Source: Echinarachnius parma (lineage: Eukaryota > Echinodermata > Echinoidea > Clypeasteroida > Echinarachniidae). From it: a DNA stretch of 64,000 bases. The stretch covers positions 269,667 to 333,666 of the forward strand of contig JBAMJV010001353.1 in assembly GCA_037951105.1 (NCBI GenBank). The letters are read 5' to 3'. Below, in pieces: positions 41,601-43,620 of this stretch; the first letter of the stretch is position 1, and the number at the start of each line of letters is the position of its first letter. The notes under the pieces were generated by a model. It was not told where the DNA came from, ran no database searches, and was given only the letters and a program-made list of their open reading frames with translations. The translations under genes were made by a program, and so were the position numbers.

Positions 41601-42891
41601 ATAACGCATCATTCAGAAAAACAAAATGACAATACCGTAATCAATACTTTAAGCTTTCAGAAGGGAAATTCTTCCTTCCGTGAAACGTCAATAGGCATGC
41701 ATATTTATGAAATGGGCTTTGTGGCTAAATACAATTGAATCAATATTGTTTCAAGATGAGCAGTGGCATAATGAACTTATGTTCAGAAAAACAAAATGAC
41801 AATAATCAATACTTAGCTTTCAGAAGGGAAATTCTTCCTTCCGTGAAACGTCAATAGGCAAGCATATTTATGAAATGGGCTTTGTGGCTAAATACGATTG
41901 AATCAATATTGTTTCAAGATTAGCAGTGGCATAATGAACTTGGTGGGGCTTTCTTTCTGCTTACACAAGTGAAATTATTTCTTGATACTTCAACATGCAT
42001 GCATATTATTAAGGCTAGGGCCTCACAAAGTAGAGTCAATGTTGTTACAAGGTGTATGGCAACAAATAGGAACGCTACTTACTAGTTAGATTAATATTGT
42101 TGCAAGATGTAGGTCTATGAAAAGAATTGTGACATTTTGGTTGCTTTTACTGCTAGTGCATGCTACCCTTGATTGAGCAATGATGAAATGAGCTTCATGC
42201 TGCTTTCTTTCTGATTTCAGTCTTTTTCCTTACCTCAAACTGGGGGGAATATTTATGCATATTTATGAAATGGACTTTGGGACTTAAAGGTAGAATCAAT
42301 ATTATTATAAGAAGAATGTGAATTAATGAAAGGGGTTGCGTTGCATATGGCCACTCCAATTTAGTATTTCAAAAGCTTCTGCTAATAACGACTCCCTCTT
42401 CCATTTCCCAATCTCTCTCCAGGTCTTACATGACATTGGTGGGAGCAGTGGCGACAATGCAATTGTGTATTCACTTGCAATTTCAGATTCCCTTTGCAAT
42501 TTTATATTCACAAACATCTGCTAAAAGAATGTTATTTAGGCCTAAATATTACGATCCTTTCTTCCATTTCCTAATCTCTCTCCAGGTCTTACATGACAGT
42601 GGGGAGAGCGGTGGTGACGATGGCTCCCACACCATGTCCGTTCACTCCGACGACAGCGGGGGAAGCAAAACGGGCCAGTTCGTGCTCAACATGGACGACG
42701 AGGACGACGATGGCGATGTGGACGTGGTGGAGGAGCGTCGAGTGAAGCGGACGATCACCACGGAGAGTGTGGGGCCAGGAGGGGGTGGGAGTTGGGTCAG
42801 TGGTGGGCCAAGGCCGCTCCAAATAGGGGGTGACACTAGCTACAAGAGCTACGCCAATGATGGATTCAATGTTGAAGAGAGTAGGCTTTGA
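1..42891 (+). CDS. CDH23-like: Cadherin-23-like gene, 5' partial, 34 modelled exons
   Basis: Overall gene entry. Joining 34 exons (147-247 through 42586-42891) keeps one frame open for about 1,928 residues with every junction in matching phase. Order: about nine EC repeats with calcium-binding motifs (DINDNNP, DRETQ, DLNDNGP, DANDNNP, DLNDNTP, DINDNGP), a membrane-adjacent domain (15077-16221), a transmembrane segment (16462-16586), a cytoplasmic tail of about 840 residues with an NPLW motif, ten repeated small exons, and a C-terminal ESRL. The membrane-adjacent domain and NPLW motif resemble cadherin-23 and protocadherin-15; this assignment is from memory of the family, not a search. In vertebrates cadherin-23 forms extracellular links and its tail binds harmonin-type PDZ proteins. 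The N-terminal EC repeats and signal peptide lie left of the window. The unusual part is the long, repeated cytoplasmic tail. Confidence 0.75.
147..247 (+). CDS. Cadherin exon copy 2 (EC strand region)
   Basis: Acceptor ctggcag, donor ACAG|GTATGG. It encodes TFDPDAGLNG and VIDGDTSG, the DxD-type core of an EC repeat, and joins in phase 1 to exon 1102. The exon is 101 nt, with one base completing the preceding codon and one starting the next. It therefore cannot be spliced together with copy 1 without a frameshift. Confidence 0.7.
308..402 (+). pseudogene. Decayed third copy of the 147-247 exon
   Basis: Reads in frame through ALDIDAGLNR and VIDDDTTGLPL. The donor seen in copies 1 and 2 (ACAG|GTA) is lost and only a weak GTACGG stands there. 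Probably a dead tandem copy. Confidence 0.6.
1102..1409 (+). CDS. Cadherin exon: EC end and next EC start
   Basis: Acceptor CACAG, donor ACT|GTGAGT. Encodes GQLTLLQNVDRETQPW, the linker VDINDNNPVF, then the N-terminal half of the next EC repeat with NASDLDIGGNGRVTY. Phase 1 in, phase 0 out. Confidence 0.85.
1776..1915 (+). pseudogene. Two decayed copies of the start of exon 2005
   Basis: Around 1781 and 1855 the acceptor plus GGAGTGATAA..CTTCTG sequence of exon 2005 recurs. The second copy continues through a VDKGTQTDH-like stretch and meets a stop (TAG) near 1912. Upstream intron sequence (TTATTCTTTCATTAT) is duplicated too, so the copies arose by tandem duplication of intron plus exon. Confidence 0.65.
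2005..2121 (+). CDS. Cadherin exon: EC strand region, 39 codons
   Basis: Acceptor TTCTCAG, donor ACT|GTAAGT, phase 0 to 0. Encodes GVITLLQTVDKETQ and AKDNPGD, the C-terminal half of an EC repeat. Confidence 0.85.
2238..2687. mobile_element. 450-bp hAT-like non-autonomous element
   Basis: Flanked by the direct repeat GTCTACCA (2230-2237 and 2688-2695). The ends are short inverted repeats, ATAGTTCG against ATAGTCCA. Its interior is more G+C-rich than the intron and has no convincing ORF. The 7-8 bp target duplication suggests hAT. The flanks (about 2203-2235 and 2688-2705) resemble a decayed copy of the 3' end of exon 2005. Confidence 0.6.
2941..3121 (+). CDS. Cadherin exon: EC linker and next EC start
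   Basis: Acceptor TTCTTACAG, donor GGAG|GTATGT. Encodes LTVKVLDVNEFPP, the linker, then FTINEGGSAGQSVGVIDAYDPD. Phase 0 in, phase 1 out. Confidence 0.85.
3138..3193 (+). repeat. (TG)n microsatellite
   Basis: An almost pure TG run right after the donor of exon 2941 and before its partial copy. It produces the Cys-Val ORFs seen in this stretch. Confidence 0.9.
3211..3357 (+). pseudogene. Partial tandem copy of exon 2941, possibly alternative
   Basis: Encodes PPIFTISEGGIASKSVGVID and keeps the GGAG|GTATGT donor in the same phase. It lacks the first 13 codons (LTVKVLDVNEFPP). The only AG nearby gives a weak acceptor with no proper pyrimidine tract. Probably a duplicated fragment, though the coding part is uninterrupted. 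Confidence 0.55.
3653..3762 (+). CDS. Cadherin exon: EC middle
   Basis: Acceptor CTTGACAG, donor ATT|GTAAGT. Encodes GSTLFTINNVTGEITTTQPL and DRDNG. Phase 1 in, phase 0 out. Confidence 0.85.
3795..4078. repeat. Dispersed repeat, copy 1
   Basis: About 280 bp containing GCATCCAGTA, TTATCACTAGCCCC, AATTGTTGACAG and ACCACGATGGTGGAA in order. The same blocks in the same order recur at 43250-43530. A run of about 20 G lies near 3933. No ORF. Confidence 0.7.
4256..4330 (+). pseudogene. Fragment of a cadherin exon (copy of part of 4407-4638)
   Basis: Reads QDLNDNGPSPRVCYEVPV, matching the linker inside exon 4407 (QDLNDNGPSFNGSYLVPV), with no acceptor or donor in place. A decayed tandem copy. Confidence 0.6.
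4407..4638 (+). CDS. Cadherin exon: EC end, linker, next EC start
   Basis: Acceptor TTCCTTCAG, donor GATG|GTAAAG. Encodes VYDRGDPDLATS, linker QDLNDNGPSF, then GEVIETVIAVDPDGNSN. Phase 0 in, phase 1 out. Confidence 0.85.
4828..4916 (+). pseudogene. Decayed copy of exon 5096
   Basis: GTAACAATGGTGAGATAAGA follows an AG at the same position as in exon 5096. After the LVKPLDYK-like stretch the frame is lost in a GACTGACTGACAG stutter. Confidence 0.65.
5096..5296 (+). CDS. Cadherin exon: EC end, DANDNNP linker
   Basis: Acceptor TTAACAG, donor TCAG|GTAATT. Encodes GNNGEIRLVKPLDYEKI, RVTDEGGQ, linker DANDNNPTF and the next N-terminus VTENGPSG. Phase 1 to 1. Confidence 0.85.
5545..5603. repeat. Perfect 25-bp-arm hairpin
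   Basis: Two perfect 25-bp inverted arms (5545-5569 and 5579-5603) around a 9-base loop, each with a G7 or C7 run. It looks like the remnant of a foldback element. Confidence 0.85.
6073..6302 (+). CDS. Cadherin exon: most of one EC repeat
   Basis: Acceptor GTCAAACAG, donor ATC|GTAAGT. Encodes APVGVVTAEDKDIDPR, FIINRTTGIITTSTSLDREE and the following strand. Phase 1 in, phase 0 out. Confidence 0.85.
6365..6512 (+). pseudogene. Decayed copy of the 3' part of exon 6073
   Basis: Blocks AGGAATCATCACAACATTGA, GCGAATACACTCTTG and GGTTATAATCC follow the order of the exon, but frame and donor are lost. Confidence 0.6.
7022..7190 (+). CDS. Cadherin exon: DLNDNTP linker and next EC start
   Basis: Acceptor TTCTGCATAG, donor AATA|GTAAGA. 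Encodes VNITIQDLNDNTPIF and VHAEDRDEGANGIIRYE. Phase 0 in, phase 1 out. Confidence 0.85.
7400..7792. mobile_element. Foldback MITE, about 390 bp
   Basis: Large imperfect inverted repeat. The blocks CAAATTTGGACTT, AGAAAGAGCATAACAAAT and GGCTGAGATATGC reappear as reverse complements in reverse order at 7640-7760. A GATGTCATAAA motif lies outside on the left and TTATGACGTC on the right. No ORF. Confidence 0.75.
7965..8250 (-). mobile_element. LINE 3' remnant (L2/CR1-like tail)
   Basis: On the minus strand it reads a LWNELPQKLR-type sequence and KSLKTYFF, the tail of many LINE reverse transcriptases (compare LWNALPNWVK at 44010). This is followed by an AAAGCGC..GCGCTATATAAAT 3' end and an (ATT)n tail at 7965-7985. 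It is 5' truncated and sits just upstream of exon 8291. Confidence 0.65.
8291..8511 (+). CDS. Cadherin exon: EC C-terminal half, atypical linker
   Basis: Acceptor CTCACCCTAG, donor GAG|GTGAGA. Encodes LFQIDAQSGDISLVNALDS, VVVARDLGNPS and a linker NYLGENTAPVF that lacks the usual DxNDN calcium motif. Phase 1 in, phase 0 out. Two imperfect copies of its acceptor region (TTGCCTC..CCTAGATCT) stand at about 7865 and 7938. Confidence 0.85.
8990..9172 (+). CDS. Cadherin exon: EC N-terminal half
   Basis: Acceptor CTTACACAG, donor ACG|GTACAA. Encodes NNNPGIAIFNAFAVDAGFG, FAIDPQTGNITILVSADRE. Phase 0 to 0, 61 codons. Confidence 0.8.
9561..9671 (+). CDS. Tandem copy of exon 9700; possible alternative end
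   Basis: Good acceptor (TTTCATGCAG) in the right phase. Reads LTVVAMDQGNPSLLTVQIF and VLDLNDDDSY, clearly parallel to exon 9700, but has no donor and stops at TAA 9669-9671. If used it would end the protein outside the membrane. A decayed copy is the simpler reading. Confidence 0.45.
   Translation: MTVVAMDQGNPSLLTVQIFIVQVLDLNDDDSYLSIL
9700..9810 (+). CDS. Cadherin exon: EC C-terminal strands and linker
   Basis: Acceptor CATATTTAG, donor GAC|GTAAGT. Encodes LTVVATDRGNPRLSTEQIF and linker DQDDNDPYF. Phase 0 to 0, 37 codons. Confidence 0.85.
10253..11481. repeat. Minisatellite, 42/43-bp unit, about 29 copies
   Basis: Unit contains ACTCGGGCAGGAGTCTATTG followed by AGAATGCATGTTATA and then CC or GC. 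Two length classes (AAAATAC and AAACATAC) and the C/G variant define four unit types in blocks. The 42-bp units are three times 14 codons, which gives long spurious ORFs in several frames. The array is flanked by AACCCCTTCAGGACT on the left and AGTCCGTCGAGAAGGGGTT on the right, an imperfect inverted repeat. Confidence 0.95.
11511..11880. mobile_element. MITE with TTAA-type ends, 370 bp
   Basis: The ends TTAAAGTGAGGCCTGTAAAG and its exact reverse complement at the right edge extend to 24-bp perfect inverted repeats. The outermost TTAA could be the target duplication, as in piggyBac-like elements. No ORF. Confidence 0.75.
11950..12082 (+). CDS. Cadherin exon: EC N-terminal half
   Basis: Acceptor TTCTTCACAG, donor GTTG|GTAAGA. 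Encodes DYPVLQNLNVFENANFSD, IDVDLGANGDIYYFIV. Phase 0 in, phase 1 out. Confidence 0.85.
12381..12565. mobile_element. MITE with 32-bp inverted ends, 185 bp
   Basis: GGTCATTTTTCAAAAATCAC plus AGAAACTGCTCG at the left is matched by the reverse complement at the right (12534-12565) with one or two mismatches. No ORF. Confidence 0.75.
12993..13238 (+). CDS. Cadherin exon: EC C-terminal half, DINDNGP linker
   Basis: Acceptor TTTTAATGACAG, donor GCAT|GTAAGT. Encodes GQNAFSINSTTGKITVNG, TLDRETLG, LASNNPDY and linker LLDINDNGPYF. Phase 1 to 1. Confidence 0.85.
13413..14113. mobile_element. TIR element with repeated AAGCAATTGCTT palindrome
   Basis: The ends CATTGGGCCGTATGCATAAA and, at the right, the reverse complement with one mismatch run about 35 bp. 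Inside, the 12-bp palindrome AAGCAATTGCTT occurs about nine times, clustered near both ends, with many partial forms (AAGCAAATGCTT, AAGCACAAGC). No transposase is visible. Confidence 0.75.
14114..14345 (+). pseudogene. Decayed copy of exon 14479, in shuffled pieces
   Basis: At 14137-14165 a GAGAGAGGGGAGAGGGTG piece matches the NERGERV part of the exon. At 14266-14345 an acceptor plus ATCCCATAGGACATTGCGCT and TCTGCCGTCACCGTCACCGT matches its start. The pieces are out of order relative to the exon and the frame is broken. Confidence 0.6.
14479..14762 (+). CDS. Cadherin exon: last EC repeat
   Basis: Acceptor CTCTCACCAG, donor AGG|GTAAGA. Encodes IPYDIGLGSSAVTVTVQDRD, FVNERGERVDARSTFAIESS, VLATDAVSGQSAVTTVR. 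Phase 1 in, phase 0 out. This last repeat is divergent and has no DxNDN linker after it, as expected before a membrane-adjacent domain. Confidence 0.8.
15077..15165 (+). CDS. Membrane-adjacent domain exon 1
   Basis: Acceptor TTATTCCAG, donor TAGA|GTGAGT. Encodes NNQRVVVVIDSGIDVVREN. Phase 0 in, phase 2 out. RVVVxI followed by VRxNxxxxxxxL is the start of the membrane-adjacent fold as I remember it in cadherin-23 and protocadherin-15. Confidence 0.75.
15628..15783 (+). CDS. Membrane-adjacent domain exon 2
   Basis: Acceptor TAATGTGCAG, donor ACAAC|GTAAGT. Encodes VLQNITGGIVFIDDITTN, DENGNVIPEQTRV, HVVNRTTGEVIDANVV. Phase 2 to 2. The N-I-T and N-R-T triplets are possible N-glycosylation sites. 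Confidence 0.8.
15881..16078. repeat. (GAC)n/(GAT)n microsatellite
   Basis: GAC, GGC, GAT and GGA triplet runs, with a CTG run just after. They make Asp-, Met-, His- or Ser-only ORFs in all frames and are not coding. Confidence 0.9.
16155..16221 (+). CDS. Membrane-adjacent domain exon 3
   Basis: Acceptor CTACTCAG, donor TAT|GTAAGT. Encodes LVDRNRLSIEVLLDNLDVVE. Phase 2 in, phase 0 out. Confidence 0.75.
16462..16586 (+). CDS. Transmembrane exon
   Basis: Acceptor CACCCTTTTCAG, donor AGAAG|GTATGT. A Gly-rich lead (AGGGSGGIG) is followed by about 24 hydrophobic residues (AALLAFALLLFLGALIFSII) and then LCCLRRR, a stop-transfer with two cysteines that could be palmitoylated. Phase 0 in, phase 2 out. 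Only one such segment was found in the gene. Confidence 0.85.
16813..16895 (+). pseudogene. Copy of the transmembrane exon's end and donor
   Basis: ATCCTCTGCTGTCTGAAGAG with a GTATGTAC donor and the following GCTCCCCAGGGAGT intron sequence repeat 16566-16610. The upstream hydrophobic codons are missing. Confidence 0.65.
17285..17530. repeat. Imperfect tandem repeat, about 75 bp, 3-4 copies
   Basis: Each unit carries AAACTATTTTTT, CCTATTTCTTTT and GACTTCAATCCTGACAAT. Intronic, no ORF. Confidence 0.7.
17766..17830. repeat. LINE/SINE 3'-tail fragment
   Basis: (AAT)n followed by ATATTTATATAGCGCTTC and AAGCGCATTACGAA, the same tail type as at 7965, 44170, 53040 and 62535. Confidence 0.55.
18050..18350. 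repeat. Tandem duplication, about 190 bp, two copies
   Basis: TTTCCTGATAACC, AAATTACATTCTATACCTGC and AGTTCATGTTGTA recur in order around 18080-18160 and 18235-18330. Confidence 0.75.
18774..19316. mobile_element. MITE, 543 bp, TTAA-type ends
   Basis: Ends TTAAAGGGGTAGTTTAGTTT and the exact reverse complement at the right; the inverted repeats run 25 bp. It contains GAGGGCGCTGC and GCGCCCTCTTG motifs. No ORF. Confidence 0.8.
19778..19867 (+). CDS. Juxtamembrane cytoplasmic exon
   Basis: Acceptor TATCTTCAG, donor CAGGG|GTAAGT. Encodes LLRKMQGGGVVLGKAHQDL. Phase 2 to 2. The basic start continues the RRR of the transmembrane exon. Confidence 0.75.
19914..23339. mobile_element. Palindromic array of a 463-bp repeat
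   Basis: About four units run left to right (19914-21866) and then about three run in reverse (21866-23339), meeting near 21866 with only a short spacer. The period is exactly 463 bp and the copies differ by very few bases. The direct repeat ATTGATACTATTG flanks the whole block (19901-19913 and 23340-23352), so it may have entered as one mobile element and expanded. A 300-bp relative sits at 38325-38624. The 61-64 codon ORFs inside simply repeat with the unit. Confidence 0.85.
23829..24311. repeat. Minisatellite built from a splice acceptor
   Basis: Units of roughly 30-37 bp carry CTTTATTCCAG followed by ATCTAACC and AGATTCAAA. The block TTTATTCCAG|ATCTAACC is exactly the acceptor and first eight bases of the exon at 24312, which closes the array. 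At its left edge (23829-23870) a longer decayed copy of that exon reads PLWLDADT after a TTATTCCAG acceptor. Confidence 0.85.
24312..24411 (+). CDS. Cytoplasmic exon with NPLW motif
   Basis: Acceptor TTTTATTCCAG, donor CAG|GTAAGA. Encodes SNPLWLDADTSQPDDWPDSL and GDKAKGYEAQ. Phase 2 in, phase 0 out. An NPLW motif just inside the membrane is a feature I associate with cadherin-23. Confidence 0.8.
24935..25874 (+). CDS. Large cytoplasmic exon, 313 codons
   Basis: Acceptor GCATGCAG, donor GCAG|GTAGGC. Phase 0 in, phase 1 out. Starts EATMNFLSEEIPYEIGEDAI. It includes a twofold NGVHAAGSNY repeat (about 25090-25160), a Thr run (STTTTTTTITR), a charged, probably helical stretch (HRKMLKEQTAAEIREMLHDM), and Ser/Glu-rich sequence. 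Synonymous bases are G+C-rich compared with the introns. No catalytic domain is recognised; it looks like a largely unstructured scaffold tail. It joins in phase to the first repeat exon at 26886. Confidence 0.85.
26171..26260 (+). pseudogene. Diverged copy of the NPLW exon
   Basis: After a TTCTTCTAG acceptor it reads SNPLLLDEDTSSQ, then shifts frame relative to exon 24312 and has no donor. NPLW has become NPLL. Confidence 0.6.
26886..26966 (+). CDS. Cytoplasmic repeat exon 1
   Basis: GEIVLSSVGEITVH start, phase 1 to 1, donor GGAG|GTAAAT. Acceptor ATAAAG has a weak pyrimidine tract. It is the most divergent member, so the least certain as a used exon. Confidence 0.5.
27947..27995 (+). pseudogene. 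Decayed copy of repeat exon 28098
   Basis: TAGCTCAGGAGATGTCAC and the upstream CAGTATTTTACTTTGCTGTT are shared with 28060-28130. A TAA follows and the GEI start is gone. Confidence 0.65.
28098..28193 (+). CDS. Cytoplasmic repeat exon 2
   Basis: GEISVCSSGDVTFSLQRSP start, Pro/Arg/Ser-rich end. Acceptor CTCTGAAG, donor TCAG|GTACAT, phase 1 to 1. Confidence 0.65.
28761..28850 (+). CDS. Cytoplasmic repeat exon 3
   Basis: GEITLTGDGEVKFSLSKGVK start. Acceptor TTCCTATAAG, donor ACAG|GTATAA, phase 1 to 1. Confidence 0.7.
29186..29270 (+). pseudogene. Possible decayed repeat exon
   Basis: After an AACTGTAG acceptor it reads GEMYKASLVASPS. The only donor (CCAG|GTAACT) leaves phase 2 and would shift the frame, and the rest of the motif is missing. 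Could equally be an unrelated match. Confidence 0.3.
29577..31516. mobile_element. Composite element with eight 156-bp repeats
   Basis: GTATCCCCCGAAC..TTCGGGGGATAC opens the region and GGTTCGGGGGATAC closes it. Inside are a (GCC)n run (29622-29685) and about eight tandem units of 156 bp carrying GTGAACGCTCTACAGGTCCG, TTGATTTTGGTGTGGGGCGG and GGTTGCCATGGTAACCATG (itself a palindrome). The first unit is split by the MITE at 29765. No protein is encoded. Confidence 0.75.
29765..30160. mobile_element. TTAA MITE, copy 1, with empty sites in the same array
   Basis: TTAAAGGGATCTAGTAAC at the left, GTTACTAAGTCCCTTTAA at the right. The neighbouring 156-bp units read GTGTATTAAGGAAAG uninterrupted, so the insertion duplicated TTAA. 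Same family as 33015, 37875 and 58619. Confidence 0.85.
32021..32113 (+). CDS. Cytoplasmic repeat exon 4
   Basis: GEIKLTGSGDVRFSIHSDSQ start, Ser-rich end. Acceptor GTTCCTCTAG, donor ACAG|GTATAC, phase 1 to 1. Confidence 0.7.
32134..32267. mobile_element. Short hAT-like MITE, 134 bp
   Basis: Exact 8-bp direct repeat GTTGGGTG on both sides (32126-32133, 32268-32275). Ends contain AGGCGTACCGAGG at the left and CCTGGGTACGGCTATG at the right, imperfect inverted repeats of hAT type. It sits 20 bases after a repeat exon. Confidence 0.7.
32712..32828 (+). CDS. Cytoplasmic repeat exon 5
   Basis: GEITLTQAGDVKFGLAEKSQ start, then a Pro-rich end (PLVPITPAPSS). Acceptor ACTCAAAG, donor AAAG|GTGCTT, phase 1 to 1. 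At 39 codons it is the longest of the series. Confidence 0.65.
33015..33303. mobile_element. TTAA MITE, copy 2 (3' truncated)
   Basis: Starts TTAAAGGGATCTAGTAAC and matches copies 1 and 3 through GAAATTTGAAAAACCGAAA, then diverges without the right end. Confidence 0.75.
33671..35096. mobile_element. 1.4-kb TIR element with subterminal CATTCAAATT arrays
   Basis: The ends ATATAGGTTTTGCCGGCCAA and GGGAAAACCTATAT are inverted repeats of about 24 bp with two mismatches, bounded by TA. Inside each end lie many irregular copies of CATTCAATTTCG or CGAATTTGAATG, in opposite orientation on the two sides. The middle (34000-34850) is A+T-rich with no transposase. Confidence 0.7.
35107..35205 (+). pseudogene. 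Dead copy of repeat exon 35316
   Basis: GEIVLFESSFV then an in-frame TAG where exon 35316 has AAG. No donor remains. The closest relative is the adjacent exon, so it is a recent tandem copy. Confidence 0.75.
35316..35417 (+). CDS. Cytoplasmic repeat exon 6
   Basis: GEIVLFDSGFVKFSLANKSA start, Ser/Asn-rich end. Acceptor GCCTTTTGTAG, donor AAAG|GTAGTT, phase 1 to 1. Confidence 0.7.
35790..36480. repeat. Purine-rich interval
   Basis: Long A/G-rich stretch beginning after CTTTCGATCTTAGCAGAATC. It contains no exon and no ORF of note. Probably an old dispersed repeat, family not recognised. Confidence 0.4.
36850..36960 (+). CDS. Cytoplasmic repeat exon 7
   Basis: GEITLFETGEVMLIAKRKQN start, acidic end (SSEIPEEMSK). 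Acceptor TGTGGATAG, donor AAGG|GTAAAT, phase 1 to 1. Confidence 0.75.
37511..37618 (+). CDS. Cytoplasmic repeat exon 8
   Basis: GEITLLETGEVTLVAKRKQN start, end SSEKPEEISK. Very close to exons 7 and 9, including GCTTTCATGGGAAG before the exon. Phase 1 to 1, donor AAGG|GTAAAA. Confidence 0.8.
37875..38256. mobile_element. TTAA MITE, copy 3
   Basis: Complete, TTAAAGGGATCTAGTAAC to GTTACTAAGTCCCTTTAA. Closely similar to copies 1 and 2. Confidence 0.85.
38325..38624. mobile_element. 300-bp relative of the 463-bp array, 14-bp target duplication
   Basis: Flanked by ATAATGTACATGTT on both sides (38311-38324, 38625-38638). The paralogous site at 37820-37833 has it once. Starts AATAGTAAATATATAATCC, then a roughly 65-bp arm with TCTCGCAATGTATGGTCAAA that returns inverted at 38545-38624. 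The middle shares GCTCTACCGTGGCTCCCAAC with the 463-bp unit. Confidence 0.8.
38926..39027 (+). CDS. Cytoplasmic repeat exon 9
   Basis: GEITLLETGEVTLVAKKKQN start, end SSQDADKTAN. Acceptor ATGGAAAG, donor AATG|GTAATT, phase 1 to 1. Confidence 0.8.
39625..39714 (+). CDS. Cytoplasmic repeat exon 10
   Basis: DEINVFESGDVSVNQEKEMN start, end GAAQDQR. Acceptor CATGGAAG, donor AGAG|GTATTA, phase 1 to 1. The first residue is Asp if joined to exon 9, since the exon starts AT, not GT. Confidence 0.65.
39811..40045. mobile_element. MITE with about 40-bp inverted ends
   Basis: CCCCTGCAGACAGAGCCGAC at the left is matched by GTCGGCATTGTCTGCAGAGG at the right. The repeats continue through CTCGACCC and ATCCGACTG. 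G+C-rich against the host intron. No ORF. Confidence 0.8.
40730..41035. repeat. AGCCCCCGAAA repeat cluster with a 69-bp perfect palindrome
   Basis: Many copies of AGCCCCCGAAA or AGTAGCCCC. At 40856-40924 two 34-bp arms (AATGCTGTA, A, TACAGCATT at the centre) form a perfect hairpin with a one-base loop. Confidence 0.8.
41165..41262 (+). CDS. Penultimate exon, cytoplasmic
   Basis: Acceptor CCACCACCATAG, donor CAG|GTAGAT. Encodes DPSLGINSRFAIHDTQSSNS and SPRGRTYTYQ. Phase 1 in, phase 0 out. Confidence 0.7.
41612..41942. repeat. Tandem duplication, about 170 bp, two copies
   Basis: TTCAGAAAAACAAAATGACA through GCAGTGGCATAATGAACTT occurs twice with few differences. Intronic. Confidence 0.85.
42423..42524 (+). 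CDS. Possible alternative last exon
   Basis: Same TCTCTCTCCAG acceptor and same first codons (VLHD) as the main last exon. Stays open in the right phase for 33 codons, then stops at TAA 42522. It would end in NIC instead of the ESRL tail. It may simply be a decayed tandem copy of the exon start. Confidence 0.35.
   Translation, partial: VLHDIGGSSGDNAIVYSLAISDSLCNFIFTNIC
42586..42891 (+). CDS. Last coding exon, PDZ-ligand-like C-terminus
   Basis: Acceptor TAATCTCTCTCCAG, then 101 codons and TGA. Encodes HDSGESGGDDGSHTMSVHSD, an acidic run (MDDEDDDGDVDVVEE), a basic patch (RRVKR), a Gly-rich part and the end FNVEESRL. S at -2 and L at 0 fit a class I PDZ ligand, as in vertebrate cadherin-23 (from memory). 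G+C-rich codon use contrasts with the surrounding introns. Confidence 0.8.
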   Translation, partial: VLHDSGESGGDDGSHTMSVHSDDSGGSKTGQFVLNMDDEDDDGDVDVVEERRVKRTITTESVGPGGGGSWVSGGPRPLQIGGDTSYKSYANDGFNVEESRL

Positions 42892-43553
42892 AATATCCAG
42901 TAATTGATGATTTGGCAAACAAAAATTCGAGATTTATGGTAGGCCAACTCTGCAGGGGATGACTGCAAAGAGCTATGCGAATGGCGGATTCAATGCTGAA
43001 GAGAGCTGGCTTTGAAAAATCCACTCACTCATTAATAATTTGGCAAACAAATATTTGAGATTTATGGTAGGCCAACTCTGCAGGGGATGACTGCAAAGAG
43101 CTAAGCGAATGGCGGATTCAATGCTGAAGAGAGCTGGCTTTGAAAAATCCAGTCAGTAATGAAAAACTGAGATGAATGGTGGGCCCAAATTGCTTCAAAC
43201 AGGGGATGACTCTGCAACAAGCTTCAAGAGGCTAAGCGAATGGCGGATTCACATTAGGTAATTCTATAGCTAGCTGAATACCGCTCCTGGAGGGCTGAGA
43301 AGCGGTAGTGATTTTTGAGCACTCAAGCTTGCATCCAGTACATTTTATCAGGGTTTGCACTTCTTATCTCTAGCCCCTGGACGCTAATGTCTCAGCAGAG
43401 GATTAGAGGATTAGGATTGTTGACAGCAGTAATAAAACTGATAAGAATGTGGTCGATACGGAAACAAAAATGATAAAATTGATCACCACGATGGTGGAAG
43501 ACAAGCTAATGGGACAATCACGTCATGAATGTTGAAGAGAGCTGGCTGTGAAA
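42892..43553 (+). repeat. Tandem copies of the gene's last codons
   Basis: After the stop, a unit of about 126 bp repeats the end of the coding sequence: AAGAGCTATGCGAATGGCGG, ATTCAATGCTGAAGAGAGCT and GGCTTTGA. Copies are near 42948-43016, 43072-43142 and a last one from 43200. The last is split after GGCGGATTCA by the dispersed repeat at 43250-43530 and resumes TGTTGAAGAGAGCTGGCTGTGA. The first two copies still end ESWL and stop. Confidence 0.8.
43250..43530. repeat. Dispersed repeat, copy 2
   Basis: Same ordered blocks as 3795-4078 (GCATCCAGTA, TCTAGCCCC, TTGTTGACAGCAG, ACCACGATGGTGGAA). It interrupts a C-terminal repeat copy. Confidence 0.7.
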
Positions 43554-43620
43554 TTGCATAATTTATCTTTAAGTAGGTAAAAGAATATTTAAAACTCGTA
43601 TTCACATTTTTTGAAGGTTA

